Origin: Chryseobacterium sp.
GTDB taxonomy: Bacteria > Bacteroidota > Bacteroidia > Flavobacteriales > Weeksellaceae
Direction of reading: 5' to 3'
Assembly: GCA_031277615.1 (NCBI GenBank)
Contig: JAITMC010000007.1
Span: forward strand, 1-35,035
DNA length: 35,035 nt
In this document: piece after piece, positions 1-7,117 of the stretch
How positions within the stretch are numbered: the stretch's first letter is position 1
Layout of the letters: each line of letters opens with the position of its first letter
Translations under genes and position numbers: made by a program
The notes under the pieces: generated by a model
Told to the model about the DNA's origin: nothing
What the model saw: the letters and a program-made list of their open reading frames with translations, nothing else
Databases searched by the model: none

Positions 1-68
1 AGAATATCAAAGTATTCAACTAAAAATTCTGGAAGTAGTAATTTAAGAAGTTCGTGATCGCTTAACAT
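1..68 (-). CDS. ISAon1-like transposase N-terminal protein (partial)
   Basis: The gene enters from the left edge and only its first 22 codons are visible, reading MLSDHELLKLLLPEFLVEYF then DI. This opening resembles the small N-terminal region protein of ISAon1-type insertion sequences that are common in Bacteroidetes; that match is from memory. A good promoter sits directly upstream on the same strand: TTG at 103-101, 20 nt, then TATCTTTG at 80-73, only 4 nt before the start codon, so translation is leaderless or nearly so. The start fits the promoter. Whether the element is intact cannot be seen. Family assignment rests on few residues. Confidence 0.55.
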   Translation of the reverse strand, partial: MLSDHELLKLLLPEFLVEYFDI

Positions 69-103
69 AATTCAAAGATACACCAACTTAACATTCCCCC
101 CAA

Positions 104-185
104 CTTTTGAGACTGATCCAAAAATGTTCTATCCTTTACTCCTCTGAGCTGTAACCTGAAGTTTTTAATGGATCAGTCTCAAAAG
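104..185. repeat. 16-bp perfect inverted repeat, probable IS ends
   Basis: Positions 104-119 (CTTTTGAGACTGATCC) and 170-185 are exact reverse complements, separated by 50 bp. The left arm lies immediately behind the promoter of the transposase fragment, where an IS terminal repeat is expected. The right arm is the same sequence facing the other way, as if a second copy of the element once began there, or as if the two arms bound a small MITE-like remnant of 82 bp. Confidence 0.6.
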
Positions 186-472
186 CTGTAGGATTTTAAA
201 TTTAGCCACAACAGGCAAAGTAGATTAACACGTTAATTATTTTAAAGTTTAAAGCTTTACGCAAAGAAGTTCCTTAAGTTAAAAAATCTTCGATTTTTAA
301 TGGAGCAGAAGTAAGATCTGCTCCATATGCAGATTCTGCGAGAGACTTAATACCATAAATATCAGCGAATCTATGGGAAAATCTTTTAACTAAAAACTGA
401 TGGTTCGACGAATCTAAAAGAAAATAAAGGGTTGATAATCATGTTTTTTTTAAATAAAACTTAAACAGGCTC
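186..472. other. Gene-free spacer with relic repeat
   Basis: No supportable gene. The part from about 300 to 400 contains degraded words (AGATCTGCTCC, GATTCTGCGAGAG, CAGCGAATCTATGGGAAAAT) that match the dispersed ATCTGC-type spacer repeat seen again near 25740 and in the 409-bp array near 34300. It probably is an old copy of the same non-coding repeat. Confidence 0.4.
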
Positions 473-1678
473 TTAATCCTCAACATATTTATTCCTGGCG
501 GCTTTCATTCCAAAGTAAAACATCAGCACTACGGCACCACTTAGAAAATAAAAAGAACTTTTCCACGAAATATCCCAGTCATGGAGCTTTCCAAAGACAG
601 GAGGACCGAATGCGGCAATAAGATAACCCACAGACTGGGCCATACCGGAAATTTTTACTGCGTTGGCACTGCTCTTTGTTCTCGTTGAAAAAAACAGGAT
701 AGAAAGACTGAAAGATAAACCGTTGGAAATACCGATGATCACAGCGTTGGCGTAGATCCATTGTGATTTCAGCCATACAAACATCATTGTACTTGCAAAC
801 ATCAGTACACAGATCAAAACGATCAGGATTCTCTGGTCTTTCATTTTATGGGCAATGATCGGGCTGCAGAACGTAACCGGAATCATTGTAATCTGAATCA
901 CAAAAAGTACCCATCCCGCCTGGTCTCCCTGCATCTGGTAATCCGTAAGAAATGATGGCAGCCAGGCTACCATACAGTAATAAAACAGCGACTGAAGCCC
1001 CATGAATACACTGATGTTCCACGCCTGTGCAGATTTGAACATATTAAAATCCGAACTGCTTAAAGCTGCTTTGGTTTCAGGCTGATTTTTCCTGCTGAAA
1101 ATCAGTTCCAGAGCGAGAACAAATAGTCCCAATCCGGCAATCACCAGCCATATTCCCAGCGAACCGCGCCATCCGAATCCTGTCCATTCTCCGATACGAA
1201 CGCTAAAGCCTGAAGCAAGAGCCGCACTGAGGTTCATGGCAACTGCAAAAACACCCGTCATCAACCCGATCTGTTTCGGGAAAGTATTCTTGATATATCC
1301 GGGAGTAACCACATTTCCGATACAGATCCCCAATCCTATAAATACCGAACCTGCAAACAGCATCCATACCGATCCGGTAATCCGCAGAAACAATCCGAAA
1401 CTCAGAATGATCAGTGAATACATCAGGAAGCGGCTGATGCTGAACCGGTGGGAAAAGCGACTCACCAATACAGAACATGTCGCAAACATAAACAGTGGAA
1501 TAGAGGTGAGAAGGCTCACCTGAAAATTATCCAGCTTCATGGCATCCCTGATGTCACCAAGAACCGGAGCTACCGAAATAATGGGAGATCGCAGGTTGGC
1601 AGAGATCAGGATCACCACAAGCACATTAACGACCAGTAACGCATAAGAAATATTTTTTTCTGTTTCAGTCTTCATCAT
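473..1678 (-). CDS. MFS transporter, CynX/NimT type
   Basis: A 401-residue inner-membrane carrier with about 12 hydrophobic segments. The beginning (NLRSPIISVAPVLGDIRDAM) and the stretch VFIGLGICIGNVVTPGYIKN around residues 113-132 are typical of the CynX/NimT branch of the major facilitator superfamily, whose members move cyanate, nitroimidazoles or other small organics; the substrate here is unknown. Length is normal for the family. The start at the double ATG is placed just downstream of a TAATTTTG -7 box at 1700-1693. The gene is divergent from an AraC regulator 69 bp away, which probably controls it. An efflux role is an inference from that pairing. Confidence 0.85.
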   Translation of the reverse strand: MMKTETEKNISYALLVVNVLVVILISANLRSPIISVAPVLGDIRDAMKLDNFQVSLLTSIPLFMFATCSVLVSRFSHRFSISRFLMYSLIILSFGLFLRITGSVWMLFAGSVFIGLGICIGNVVTPGYIKNTFPKQIGLMTGVFAVAMNLSAALASGFSVRIGEWTGFGWRGSLGIWLVIAGLGLFVLALELIFSRKNQPETKAALSSSDFNMFKSAQAWNISVFMGLQSLFYYCMVAWLPSFLTDYQMQGDQAGWVLFVIQITMIPVTFCSPIIAHKMKDQRILIVLICVLMFASTMMFVWLKSQWIYANAVIIGISNGLSFSLSILFFSTRTKSSANAVKISGMAQSVGYLIAAFGPPVFGKLHDWDISWKSSFYFLSGAVVLMFYFGMKAARNKYVED

Positions 1679-1692
1679 AAAATTATTTAATG

Positions 1693-1724
1693 CAAAATTA
1701 CATCAGTATTTTTGTTTAATTTTG
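1693..1724. promoter_or_regulatory. Divergent promoter pair
   Basis: The octamer TAATTTTG, a perfect match to the Bacteroidetes -7 consensus TAnnTTTG, occurs on the plus strand at 1717-1724 and on the minus strand at 1700-1693. They face the AraC gene (start 1748) and the MFS gene (start 1678) with 5' leaders of roughly 15 nt each. The 16-bp gap between them means the two polymerases would compete, and one bound regulator could govern both genes. Confidence 0.55.
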
Positions 1725-1747
1725 CCAAAGTTTTAACCTGAAACGAC

Positions 1748-2530
1748 ATGAATCCTCATGACACCATCGCTATTGATGAACTGCAAAAATCTTATTTTGT
1801 CTGGTTTGAAGAAGACTGGAAGCATGATGATATCCTTCACCATCATCAGAAAGGCCAGCTTGTTTATGTAGAAAGCGGATTTCAGTACATCACCATTGAA
1901 GGAAAGATTTATCTGCTTCCCCAGAACCATGCCGTGTGGATTCCTCCCGGTGCTGTACACAAAACCAATGCTCATTCCGAAAAGATCAAACTGATGATTA
2001 TGTTTGCTGATGTTGAACCCGACAGAGCATTTGATCGCGAAGTGAGTGTTTTTTCCGTGCCTCCTGTTTTAAAGGAAATGATCAGGTATGCTGAAAAATG
2101 GTCTAAGAATCAGGCAGATGATCCTTATGAACAGATATTTCTGAGGGCCCTTTTCCATGAGCTTCCGTATTTTGTAGAGCACTCCATAAAGCTGCATATC
2201 AGCCTTCCTGAAGATAAACGTCTTACCAAAGCCATCCATTATCTTCACAGCCATTACCGTGAAGATATCAGCATTGAAGAACTGAGTGTAATTTCCATGC
2301 TTTCACTCCGCACACTGGAACGTATCTTCAAAAAAGAAACAGGAATTACCCTGAGCAGGTACCAGCAAATACTCAGAATCATCAAAAGCCTTGAACTCCT
2401 GAGCTCAGGAAACCTTACCGTCTCTGAAATTGCCTACGAAACAGGATATAAAAGTGTGCAGGCTTTTACCAGAAGTTTCGTTTCAGTGATGCAGTTCCGA
2501 CCCACTGATTTTATTAAGAATATCAAATAG
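1748..2530 (+). CDS. AraC family transcriptional regulator
   Basis: A 260-residue DNA-binding protein. The first half is a cupin-like sensor domain (HHHQKGQLVYVESGFQYITI about residues 35-54, and a proline/histidine turn WIPPGAVHKT about residues 77-86). The last 100 residues are the double helix-turn-helix of AraC proteins, with the second motif ending GYKSVQAFTRSFVSVMQFRP. The length matches AraC proteins with a single cupin. It is transcribed away from the MFS exporter at 473-1678 from an adjoining promoter, the usual layout of a local regulator and its transporter. The ligand is unknown. After the stop there is about 240 bp of spacer ending in a strong hairpin at 2730-2753. Confidence 0.9.
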   Translation: MNPHDTIAIDELQKSYFVWFEEDWKHDDILHHHQKGQLVYVESGFQYITIEGKIYLLPQNHAVWIPPGAVHKTNAHSEKIKLMIMFADVEPDRAFDREVSVFSVPPVLKEMIRYAEKWSKNQADDPYEQIFLRALFHELPYFVEHSIKLHISLPEDKRLTKAIHYLHSHYREDISIEELSVISMLSLRTLERIFKKETGITLSRYQQILRIIKSLELLSSGNLTVSEIAYETGYKSVQAFTRSFVSVMQFRPTDFIKNIK

Positions 2531-2726
2531 GAAATTAAAGGCTGGAAACGGGAAGAACGGTAGTGGAAGTTGTTTTAGTTATCGTGGACAGAAAGAATAC
2601 AGATGATTAATCTGGTAAATGTAATTAATTTAGGAAACAAAAGTATTAAAACCTTTTAAAGTTCACTGATTTCAATAAAAAATGGGCCAGAAAATTGAGC
2701 CCATGTTGAAGAGTCCTTTATAAAAT

Positions 2727-2756
2727 AAAAATCTCCGGAACAGACCGGAGATTTTA
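2727..2756 (-). terminator. Rho-independent terminator after lectin
   Basis: Nine perfectly paired bases, AATCTCCGG at 2730-2738 and CCGGAGATT at 2745-2753, with a 6-nt loop. On the minus strand the stem is followed by TTTTTATTTTA, so it ends the lectin transcript (stop at 2775). It may also stop the AraC transcript coming from the left, since the plus strand has a short T run. Confidence 0.8.
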
Positions 2757-2774
2757 GCTATGGAATACCGTTTT

Positions 2775-3119
2775 TTAGAATTTAAACAAGCATTCACAAA
2801 CACTCATTTTTCCTTCAACTACTGTAGTCCACGCACCTGTCCATGTTCCTCCATAAGAAGCACAGATCGCAGGACATACTTCCTTGGCGTCTTCATTGCT
2901 CCAGATAGGTCCGGCAAGAACATTCATCTTATACTCAGTCGTTCCGGATGGCTCTGTATCGTATTCTACTTCGATAACGCTCATTGCACCCTCCACAATG
3001 GTAGTCCATTGCCCGGTAAATTTTCCTAAATGAGCCGCAGCAATACGACCTCCTAATTTCTGTGCTTCGTCGTTGCTCCAAAGCGGACCGGCAACGATGT
3101 TGATTTTGAATTTTGACAT
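2775..3119 (-). CDS. MVL-type mannan-binding lectin
   Basis: A 114-residue protein made of two tandem homologous repeats of about 54 residues. Repeat one has AGPLWSNDEAQKLGGRIAAA followed by FTGQWTTIVEGAMSV; repeat two has AGPIWSNEDAKEV, then WTGAWTTVVEGKMSV. This pattern (GP-W-S-N-x-(E/D)-A, then TGxWxTxVEGxMSV) is the signature of MVL, the mannan-binding lectin of Microcystis viridis, which recognises the Man-GlcNAc core of N-glycans, and the size is almost the same as MVL. I chose the ATG at 3119 because MSKFKINI starts the first repeat directly; an upstream in-frame ATG at 3146 would add nine unrelated residues. There is no signal peptide, so export, if any, is not by Sec. The second repeat and its end carry cysteines (CPAICAS, CEC) absent in the first. 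It is a single-gene unit with its own terminator. Confidence 0.85.
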   Translation of the reverse strand: MSKFKINIVAGPLWSNDEAQKLGGRIAAAHLGKFTGQWTTIVEGAMSVIEVEYDTEPSGTTEYKMNVLAGPIWSNEDAKEVCPAICASYGGTWTGAWTTVVEGKMSVCECLFKF

Positions 3120-3329
3120 GATGTAAAGTTTTAGGTTGTTTAACATGTCAAAGTTCTCACTTTAAAGAGAGATATGTTACCGTAAAAAGTATCAAATTTA
3201 AAGTTGCGTATTTTCACCTAAAAGAGATAAATAATGAATTTCAGATATTTTTTCACCTCAAAAAAACCATTTTCTGCCTTGAATACTGCATTTTCAAATT
3301 AATATCAAATAAATGACAATCGTATAAAA

Positions 3330-3393
3330 AAGAAAAAGGTCCCCGTAGAAGGGAGACCTTAAAAAAACACAAATGATGAAAAAAAATTATTTC
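3330..3393 (-). ncRNA. Candidate small RNA or lectin leader
   Basis: On the minus strand a strong promoter (TTTTG, 18 nt, then TATATTTG at 3407-3400) is followed after about 65 nt by a hairpin with stem AAGGTC-CCC (3336-3344) and GGG-A-GACCTT (3351-3360), one bulged A and a 6-nt loop, and then a T-rich tail TTTTTCTTTTTT. The predicted transcript is about 60 nt, contains a U-rich tract and has no ATG. It may be an independent small RNA, or an attenuated leader whose read-through would reach the lectin start at 3119. Confidence 0.4.
3336..3360 (-). terminator. Rho-independent terminator
   Basis: Hairpin with a 9-bp stem, one bulged A (3354) and the loop GTAGAA, flanked on the minus strand by a U-rich tail. 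It would end both the putative small RNA and any read-through from the Crp/Fnr gene at 3638-4240. Confidence 0.7.
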
Positions 3394-3637
3394 GATTCAC
3401 AAATATAGGTAAAAATTATGTTATGCAAAACATTGTTTTGATATATTTTATTAAAAAATATTCATTCCAGATAAAAATAATGATTTATTAATGACTTTTT
3501 ATTATCATTTATTTATCCGTAATTCTTTTGAAACGCCCATGAAATAAGAGTTTACAGCAATATGTTTAATAAGAGTCAAAAATTTTCTCTTCAATATAAT
3601 CTATAAAAATCATTCAAAATATAAATCGGAACTGATT

Positions 3638-4240
3638 TTAATAGAAAATCTTGCCATTCTCAATCCGGACTATTTTTTCCTGCTCCATTTTCTTGATGGC
3701 CCGAACTACCGTCTCCACACACAAGCCGGTAAGAGAAGCCAGCTGTTGGCGGGTAAACGGAAACTGATAGGAATATTTGAGGGTGTACTGATTATATGAT
3801 TTCAGACAGTCCATTACCTTTTTAATTTTAGCCCGCGGATCATACGAAGAGAGGCTGTTCATCATAACATACCGGAAATACATTCTCTCCGCCGTATAGG
3901 TTTGCAGGTTATATAAAAGGTGATGATGATTCTGAATCATTTTCAGAAATTTATTTTTCTCAAGACGCAGGATCTGACATTCTGTGATGGCAACTGCATT
4001 TACCGGATAAACTTTATCGGTAAACAAAAAACTTTCACCCAGACAATGCCCGTCAAAAGGCACACTGTGAATAATCTCCCGGCCGTCTTCATGGTAATTG
4101 CAAACCTTCACCGTTCCGCTCCGGATCTGAAAATAATATCTGGGCAGTTCTCCTTCTGTAAAGATGATTTCATTAAGAGGAAAATCGGTAACTTCTGCCC
4201 CCGAAGAAAATAAAAGTTCTTCATCAATTGTCATAGTCAT
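3638..4240 (-). CDS. Crp/Fnr family transcriptional regulator
   Basis: A 200-residue cytoplasmic regulator. Residues about 15-110 form the cyclic-nucleotide-binding type beta-roll (FTEGELPRYYFQIRSGTVKV, then GREIIHSVPFDGHCLGESFLF). Residues about 155-198 are the winged helix-turn-helix (TRQQLASLTGLCVETVVRAI). The recognition helix has VETVVR, close to FNR VETISR but with V in place of the serine. No cluster of N-terminal cysteines is present, so it is not an oxygen-sensing FNR with a 4Fe-4S cluster. Length is usual for Bacteroidetes members. The effector and targets are unknown. It is a single gene; a 22-bp palindrome lies 30 bp upstream of its start and could be an autoregulatory site. Confidence 0.88.
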   Translation of the reverse strand: MTMTIDEELLFSSGAEVTDFPLNEIIFTEGELPRYYFQIRSGTVKVCNYHEDGREIIHSVPFDGHCLGESFLFTDKVYPVNAVAITECQILRLEKNKFLKMIQNHHHLLYNLQTYTAERMYFRYVMMNSLSSYDPRAKIKKVMDCLKSYNQYTLKYSYQFPFTRQQLASLTGLCVETVVRAIKKMEQEKIVRIENGKIFY

Positions 4241-4270
4241 AAATAGAATGTATCTTGTTTTAAACAGAAG

Positions 4271-4292
4271 ATGATTTAACTGTTTAAATCAT
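4271..4292. promoter_or_regulatory. Perfect palindrome upstream of Crp/Fnr gene
   Basis: ATGATTTAA (4271-4279), a 4-nt spacer CTGT, and TTAAATCAT (4284-4292) are exact inverted repeats ending 30 bp before the Crp/Fnr start codon at 4240. The symmetry and location suit an operator for a dimeric regulator, perhaps the adjoining gene product itself. It is not followed by a T run on either strand, so a terminator is unlikely. Confidence 0.45.
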
Positions 4293-4478
4293 TACAATAT
4301 CTTTCAGTTTTAAATTCTTACTCAAAAATAGATATAATTAAATGATATTCCGATAAATGTGGTAGACTTTTGCTTAAAATATGATAAAACAAGAAATTGT
4401 GATTGCAGTCATAAAAAATGCGGATACTTCTCTTTACTTTTGAATAGTAATTATAATATCCATATATCCAACACGCAA

Positions 4479-4511
4479 CAAAGCCACTCAGAAATGAGCG
4501 GTTTTGTTTGT
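4479..4511 (+). terminator. Orphan terminator hairpin
   Basis: CAAAGCCACTCA, a GAAA tetraloop at 4491-4494, and TGAGCGGTTTTG pair with one mismatch and one G-T wobble, followed by TTTG-TTT on the plus strand. No plus-strand gene lies upstream until beyond the minus-strand Crp/Fnr gene, so it must end either a small RNA (a TACTTTTG -7 box is present at 4435-4442) or the remnant of a lost gene. Confidence 0.55.
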
Positions 4512-4729
4512 TTAAAGTTAGCTTACAGCATGATTAAGGAAGTAAGATTAAATGACTGGAAGTTACTATTATATCAGCAGGACAGCAGTGAAATAATAAT
4601 GAGTTACTTTTTACGACCATCAAAACATCCATCATCCCTCACAAATTCCAAATTGTTAATCTCATTGTGACTCTGCTCATAAAGAAATCTCCTGATTTCC
4701 GTTAACTTTATCCCACCAAATCACGACAT

Positions 4730-5338
4730 ATGAAGCCAAAACTGATTAAAGGAGTTCCCCGGCAGCATTCCGGAGGCTTCCACGATACCGAAAGCCGGAA
4801 AAATTATGAAGAGGCACTTCTTCCGTTAAAATTTGAAATTCTGAAAAAAAGATTCTTCTCAGTTACCCAATGGAAAAGTTATTGTGGTGATGCCTTTGCC
4901 GATTTTAAGCTTTATGACGCTGAAGGAAAAAAAGCTGACCGTGAGCCTCAAAAAGGAGACTATATGAGAATAGACATTCCCGGTCCGGGAGAAACTGAAG
5001 CCAAAGGTTATGACTGGGTAGAAGTCACAGATATATGTTATGAGCAGGATACCTTTACGGAAAGCGTCCGGATGACCTGCCGCCCTTCCGGAGACCCTCA
5101 AAATAAAAAAAGCAGACATATCGCCCATTTTTACAGCTCCCGCGCGACTTCTACATTTATGATCTCCAGAACTTCCGGTTCCCTAAAAGCGGCAGTATAC
5201 GGCCGTAATGAAACGCCTAATTTTAAAGCTGGATTCATCGATATTCTCCGGAATCTGATGGTTGCTGCCGGAGGAATGATGGGAGTATCTAAAATTCAAT
5301 GGAAACAGCTCGCAGACGGCTTCCTGGATTTCGATTAA
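4730..5338 (+). CDS. Conserved hypothetical protein
   Basis: A 202-residue soluble protein beginning MKPKLIKGVPRQHSGGFHDT, with no signal peptide or membrane segment. I do not recognise a named domain. It is rich in charged residues and has a central stretch EPQKGDYMRIDIPGPGETEA followed by KGYDWVEVTDI, which resembles a beta-rich sheet protein. The coding pattern is like its neighbours, and the sequence has the feel of a gene conserved in Bacteroidetes, though I cannot name a family. It stands alone, 81 bp ahead of the antiporter gene, with an FNR-like box and a separate promoter between them. Confidence 0.75.
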   Translation: MKPKLIKGVPRQHSGGFHDTESRKNYEEALLPLKFEILKKRFFSVTQWKSYCGDAFADFKLYDAEGKKADREPQKGDYMRIDIPGPGETEAKGYDWVEVTDICYEQDTFTESVRMTCRPSGDPQNKKSRHIAHFYSSRATSTFMISRTSGSLKAAVYGRNETPNFKAGFIDILRNLMVAAGGMMGVSKIQWKQLADGFLDFD

Positions 5339-5356
5339 TAACAGGTGCTTCCTTTT

Positions 5357-5370
5357 TTGATCTAAATCAA
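5357..5370 (+). promoter_or_regulatory. FNR-like box upstream of antiporter
   Basis: TTGATCTAAATCAA is an exact match to the FNR consensus TTGAT-N4-ATCAA. A -7 element TATTTTCG (one mismatch from TAnnTTTG) begins 36 nt downstream of the box start, at 5393. With transcription starting about 5407 the box is centred near -43, the position of class II activation. The surrounding 28 bp (5351-5378) are nearly identical to those at 7041-7068. Confidence 0.65.
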
Positions 5371-5419
5371 AGTTCTGAAACCTTTACCTGACTATTTTCG
5401 CGGCATAAAAAAACAGGTT

Positions 5420-7036
5420 ATGGCAGAACTGGAAAAAATGATATGGATTTCCATTATTTTAATCGCAATTATTTCCGTTAAAGACAAAATTAAACTGGCA
5501 CTTCCCATTTTGCTGGTCTCGGCAGGATTACTTCTGAGCCTGACAAGGCTGGTTCCTTCCATTGAGATGAGTCCGGAAATGATCTTTTATCTCGTATTAC
5601 CTCCCATCCTTTTTGATGCTGCCTGGAATACTTCAATCCCGGATTTCAGAAAAGAACTTCCCAAGATTTCCGTTCTGGCCGTAGGATTGGTATTCCTTAC
5701 CACAACCATTATTGCTTTTGCAGTGCACAGCATTATTCCGGGATTCAGCTGGCCGATGGCATTTGTTCTGGGAGCAATTGTTTCACCTCCTGATGCAGTT
5801 GCGGCAACAAGTATCACCAAAAACCTTCCGATTCCGCAAAAACTTACCACCATTCTTGAAGGAGAAAGTCTGTTGAATGATGCCTCGGCCCTGATTGCCT
5901 ATAAATGTGCTGTGGCGGCAGTGCTTAGTGGTATTTTCTCTTTCCGCGATGCAGGATTTCAGTTTGTAACGGCAAGTTTGGGCGGAATTATGACAGGATT
6001 GCTTATCGGCTTTGTATTTCTGAAACTTCATCGGTATTTCATCGGCCACAGCAGTGCCGAAACATTTGCCGTTGTTTTATTACCCTTTGCGGTTTACAGT
6101 CTGGCAGAACATCTACATTGTTCAGGAGTACTGGCCGTGGTCACGCTGGGAATGTTTCTTTCATGGAATTCCTTTTCTATTTTCAGTGCAGACAGCAGGT
6201 TGCAGATGGGACATTTCTGGGACGTAGTTATTTTTGTTCTGAATGGTGTTGTATTCCTCATTCTGGGTATGCAGCTTCCTGAAATCATATCCGATATTCC
6301 GGTTTCCGGGCTTCCGGTCCTTATTCTTTATGGATTTCTGATCTTCGTTATCCTCGTAGTGATCCGGTTGATTGTTCTGGCGGTATTTCCGGTATTTTCA
6401 GAGAAAAGCAGGGAAATGGAAGCCGGCTTTCTCAGCCAGCCCAAAAAAGAATACCTTATCTTATCATGGTCCGGAATGCGTGGGGTGGTTTCGTTAGCGG
6501 CAGCACTGGCTTTACCGCTTTATGATGATCAGGGAACTGCTATTGAACAGAGAAGCACCCTGTTGTTTATCACTTTTGTAGTCATTCTTTTTACCCTTCT
6601 GATACAGGGAATCAGTCTTCCGAAGCTGATCAGCATGATCCAGCCTGCTGCACAGGATGAGCAGGATGAAGAAACCCTTAATCTGCTTCTTCTGGAAAAA
6701 TCAGTGTCCTTTCTTAAAGATTGTAAAGCCGATGGTAATCTGGCACTACAAGCCATAGAGAAAATGACCGAAAAGCTGGAAAAAGAAAAACATGATATTT
6801 TTCAGAAGGAAAAATCCCAATCTGTTACCGATCAGATCCTATTCAGGAAAATGTATTATGATCTGGAACTTCAGCTTTCCGATCATCAGAGAAAGGAATT
6901 GGTGAAGAGTTACCACCACGGGGATTTTTCCCTGGAAGTGATCCGTAAAAAAGAAGGAGAACTTGATTTCTGGACAGCTACCGTTCGCCATGAAATCGAA
7001 GCTTTGGAAAAAACAATGACTTCACCTGATCAGTAA
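5420..7036 (+). CDS. CPA1 family Na+/H+ antiporter
   Basis: A 538-residue inner-membrane exchanger that swaps cytoplasmic Na+ (or K+) for external protons. About 12 hydrophobic segments fill residues 7-415, followed by a charged cytoplasmic tail of about 120 residues. Family signatures are visible: PPILFDAAW at 61-69, SPPDAVAAT with an acidic residue at 126, and GESLLNDASALI with the Asn-Asp pair at 153-154 that binds and carries the cation in the CPA1 group. Its length is like bacterial NhaP-type members. An FNR-like box and promoter directly precede it, shared in form with the next transcription unit, so it is probably induced by the same signal (for example oxygen or redox change), an inference from the box. 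Confidence 0.92.
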   Translation: MAELEKMIWISIILIAIISVKDKIKLALPILLVSAGLLLSLTRLVPSIEMSPEMIFYLVLPPILFDAAWNTSIPDFRKELPKISVLAVGLVFLTTTIIAFAVHSIIPGFSWPMAFVLGAIVSPPDAVAATSITKNLPIPQKLTTILEGESLLNDASALIAYKCAVAAVLSGIFSFRDAGFQFVTASLGGIMTGLLIGFVFLKLHRYFIGHSSAETFAVVLLPFAVYSLAEHLHCSGVLAVVTLGMFLSWNSFSIFSADSRLQMGHFWDVVIFVLNGVVFLILGMQLPEIISDIPVSGLPVLILYGFLIFVILVVIRLIVLAVFPVFSEKSREMEAGFLSQPKKEYLILSWSGMRGVVSLAAALALPLYDDQGTAIEQRSTLLFITFVVILFTLLIQGISLPKLISMIQPAAQDEQDEETLNLLLLEKSVSFLKDCKADGNLALQAIEKMTEKLEKEKHDIFQKEKSQSVTDQILFRKMYYDLELQLSDHQRKELVKSYHHGDFSLEVIRKKEGELDFWTATVRHEIEALEKTMTSPDQ

Positions 7037-7046
7037 ACGTCCTTTT

Positions 7047-7060
7047 TTGACTTAAATCAA
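7047..7060 (+). promoter_or_regulatory. FNR-like box upstream of MFS/SIP operon
   Basis: TTGACTTAAATCAA matches TTGAT-N4-ATCAA with one change. The -7 element GACATTTG at 7083-7090 begins exactly 36 nt from the box start, the same spacing as at the antiporter, so the box again sits near -43. The predicted transcript starts at about 7097. Confidence 0.6.
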
Positions 7061-7117
7061 AGTTTTGAATCGTCCGTTACAGGACATTTGCACCTGAATA
7101 TTTTATACGACAAGTTT

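Larger units (their letters stand above)
3120..3637. other. AT-rich spacer, 518 bp
   Basis: No protein gene is supportable. The spacer holds the lectin upstream region, a complete promoter plus terminator on the minus strand (3393-3330, listed separately), and a very AT-rich tract from 3410 to 3637 downstream of the Crp/Fnr gene. A 12-codon plus-strand reading frame at 3373-3408 is too short to call. Confidence 0.5.
4241..4729. other. Intergenic region, 489 bp
   Basis: Contains the palindrome at 4271-4292 and an orphan plus-strand terminator at 4479-4511 (listed separately). A 103-codon open frame at 4359-4670 has no recognisable features and includes the terminator hairpin, so I do not call it a gene. 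The last 60 bp form the upstream region of the gene starting at 4730, with TAACTTTA as a one-mismatch -7 box. Confidence 0.5.

Noticed and set aside
2760-3029. Plus-strand frame of 89 codons
   Set aside because: It is antisense to the MVL-type lectin gene, whose repeats are clearly recognisable on the minus strand.
3373-3408. 12-codon open frame MMKKNYFDSQI
   Set aside because: Could be a leader peptide by look, but there is no plus-strand gene downstream for it to regulate and the promoter and terminator nearby face the other strand.
4359-4670. 103-codon open frame on plus strand
   Set aside because: It spans an orphan terminator hairpin, has no recognisable domain and lacks a good promoter; the composition is that of spacer.
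7088-7117. TTG start for the MFS gene
   Set aside because: The TTG is part of the predicted -7 element, so it would lie upstream of the transcription start; the ATG at 7118 gives a usual N-terminus.
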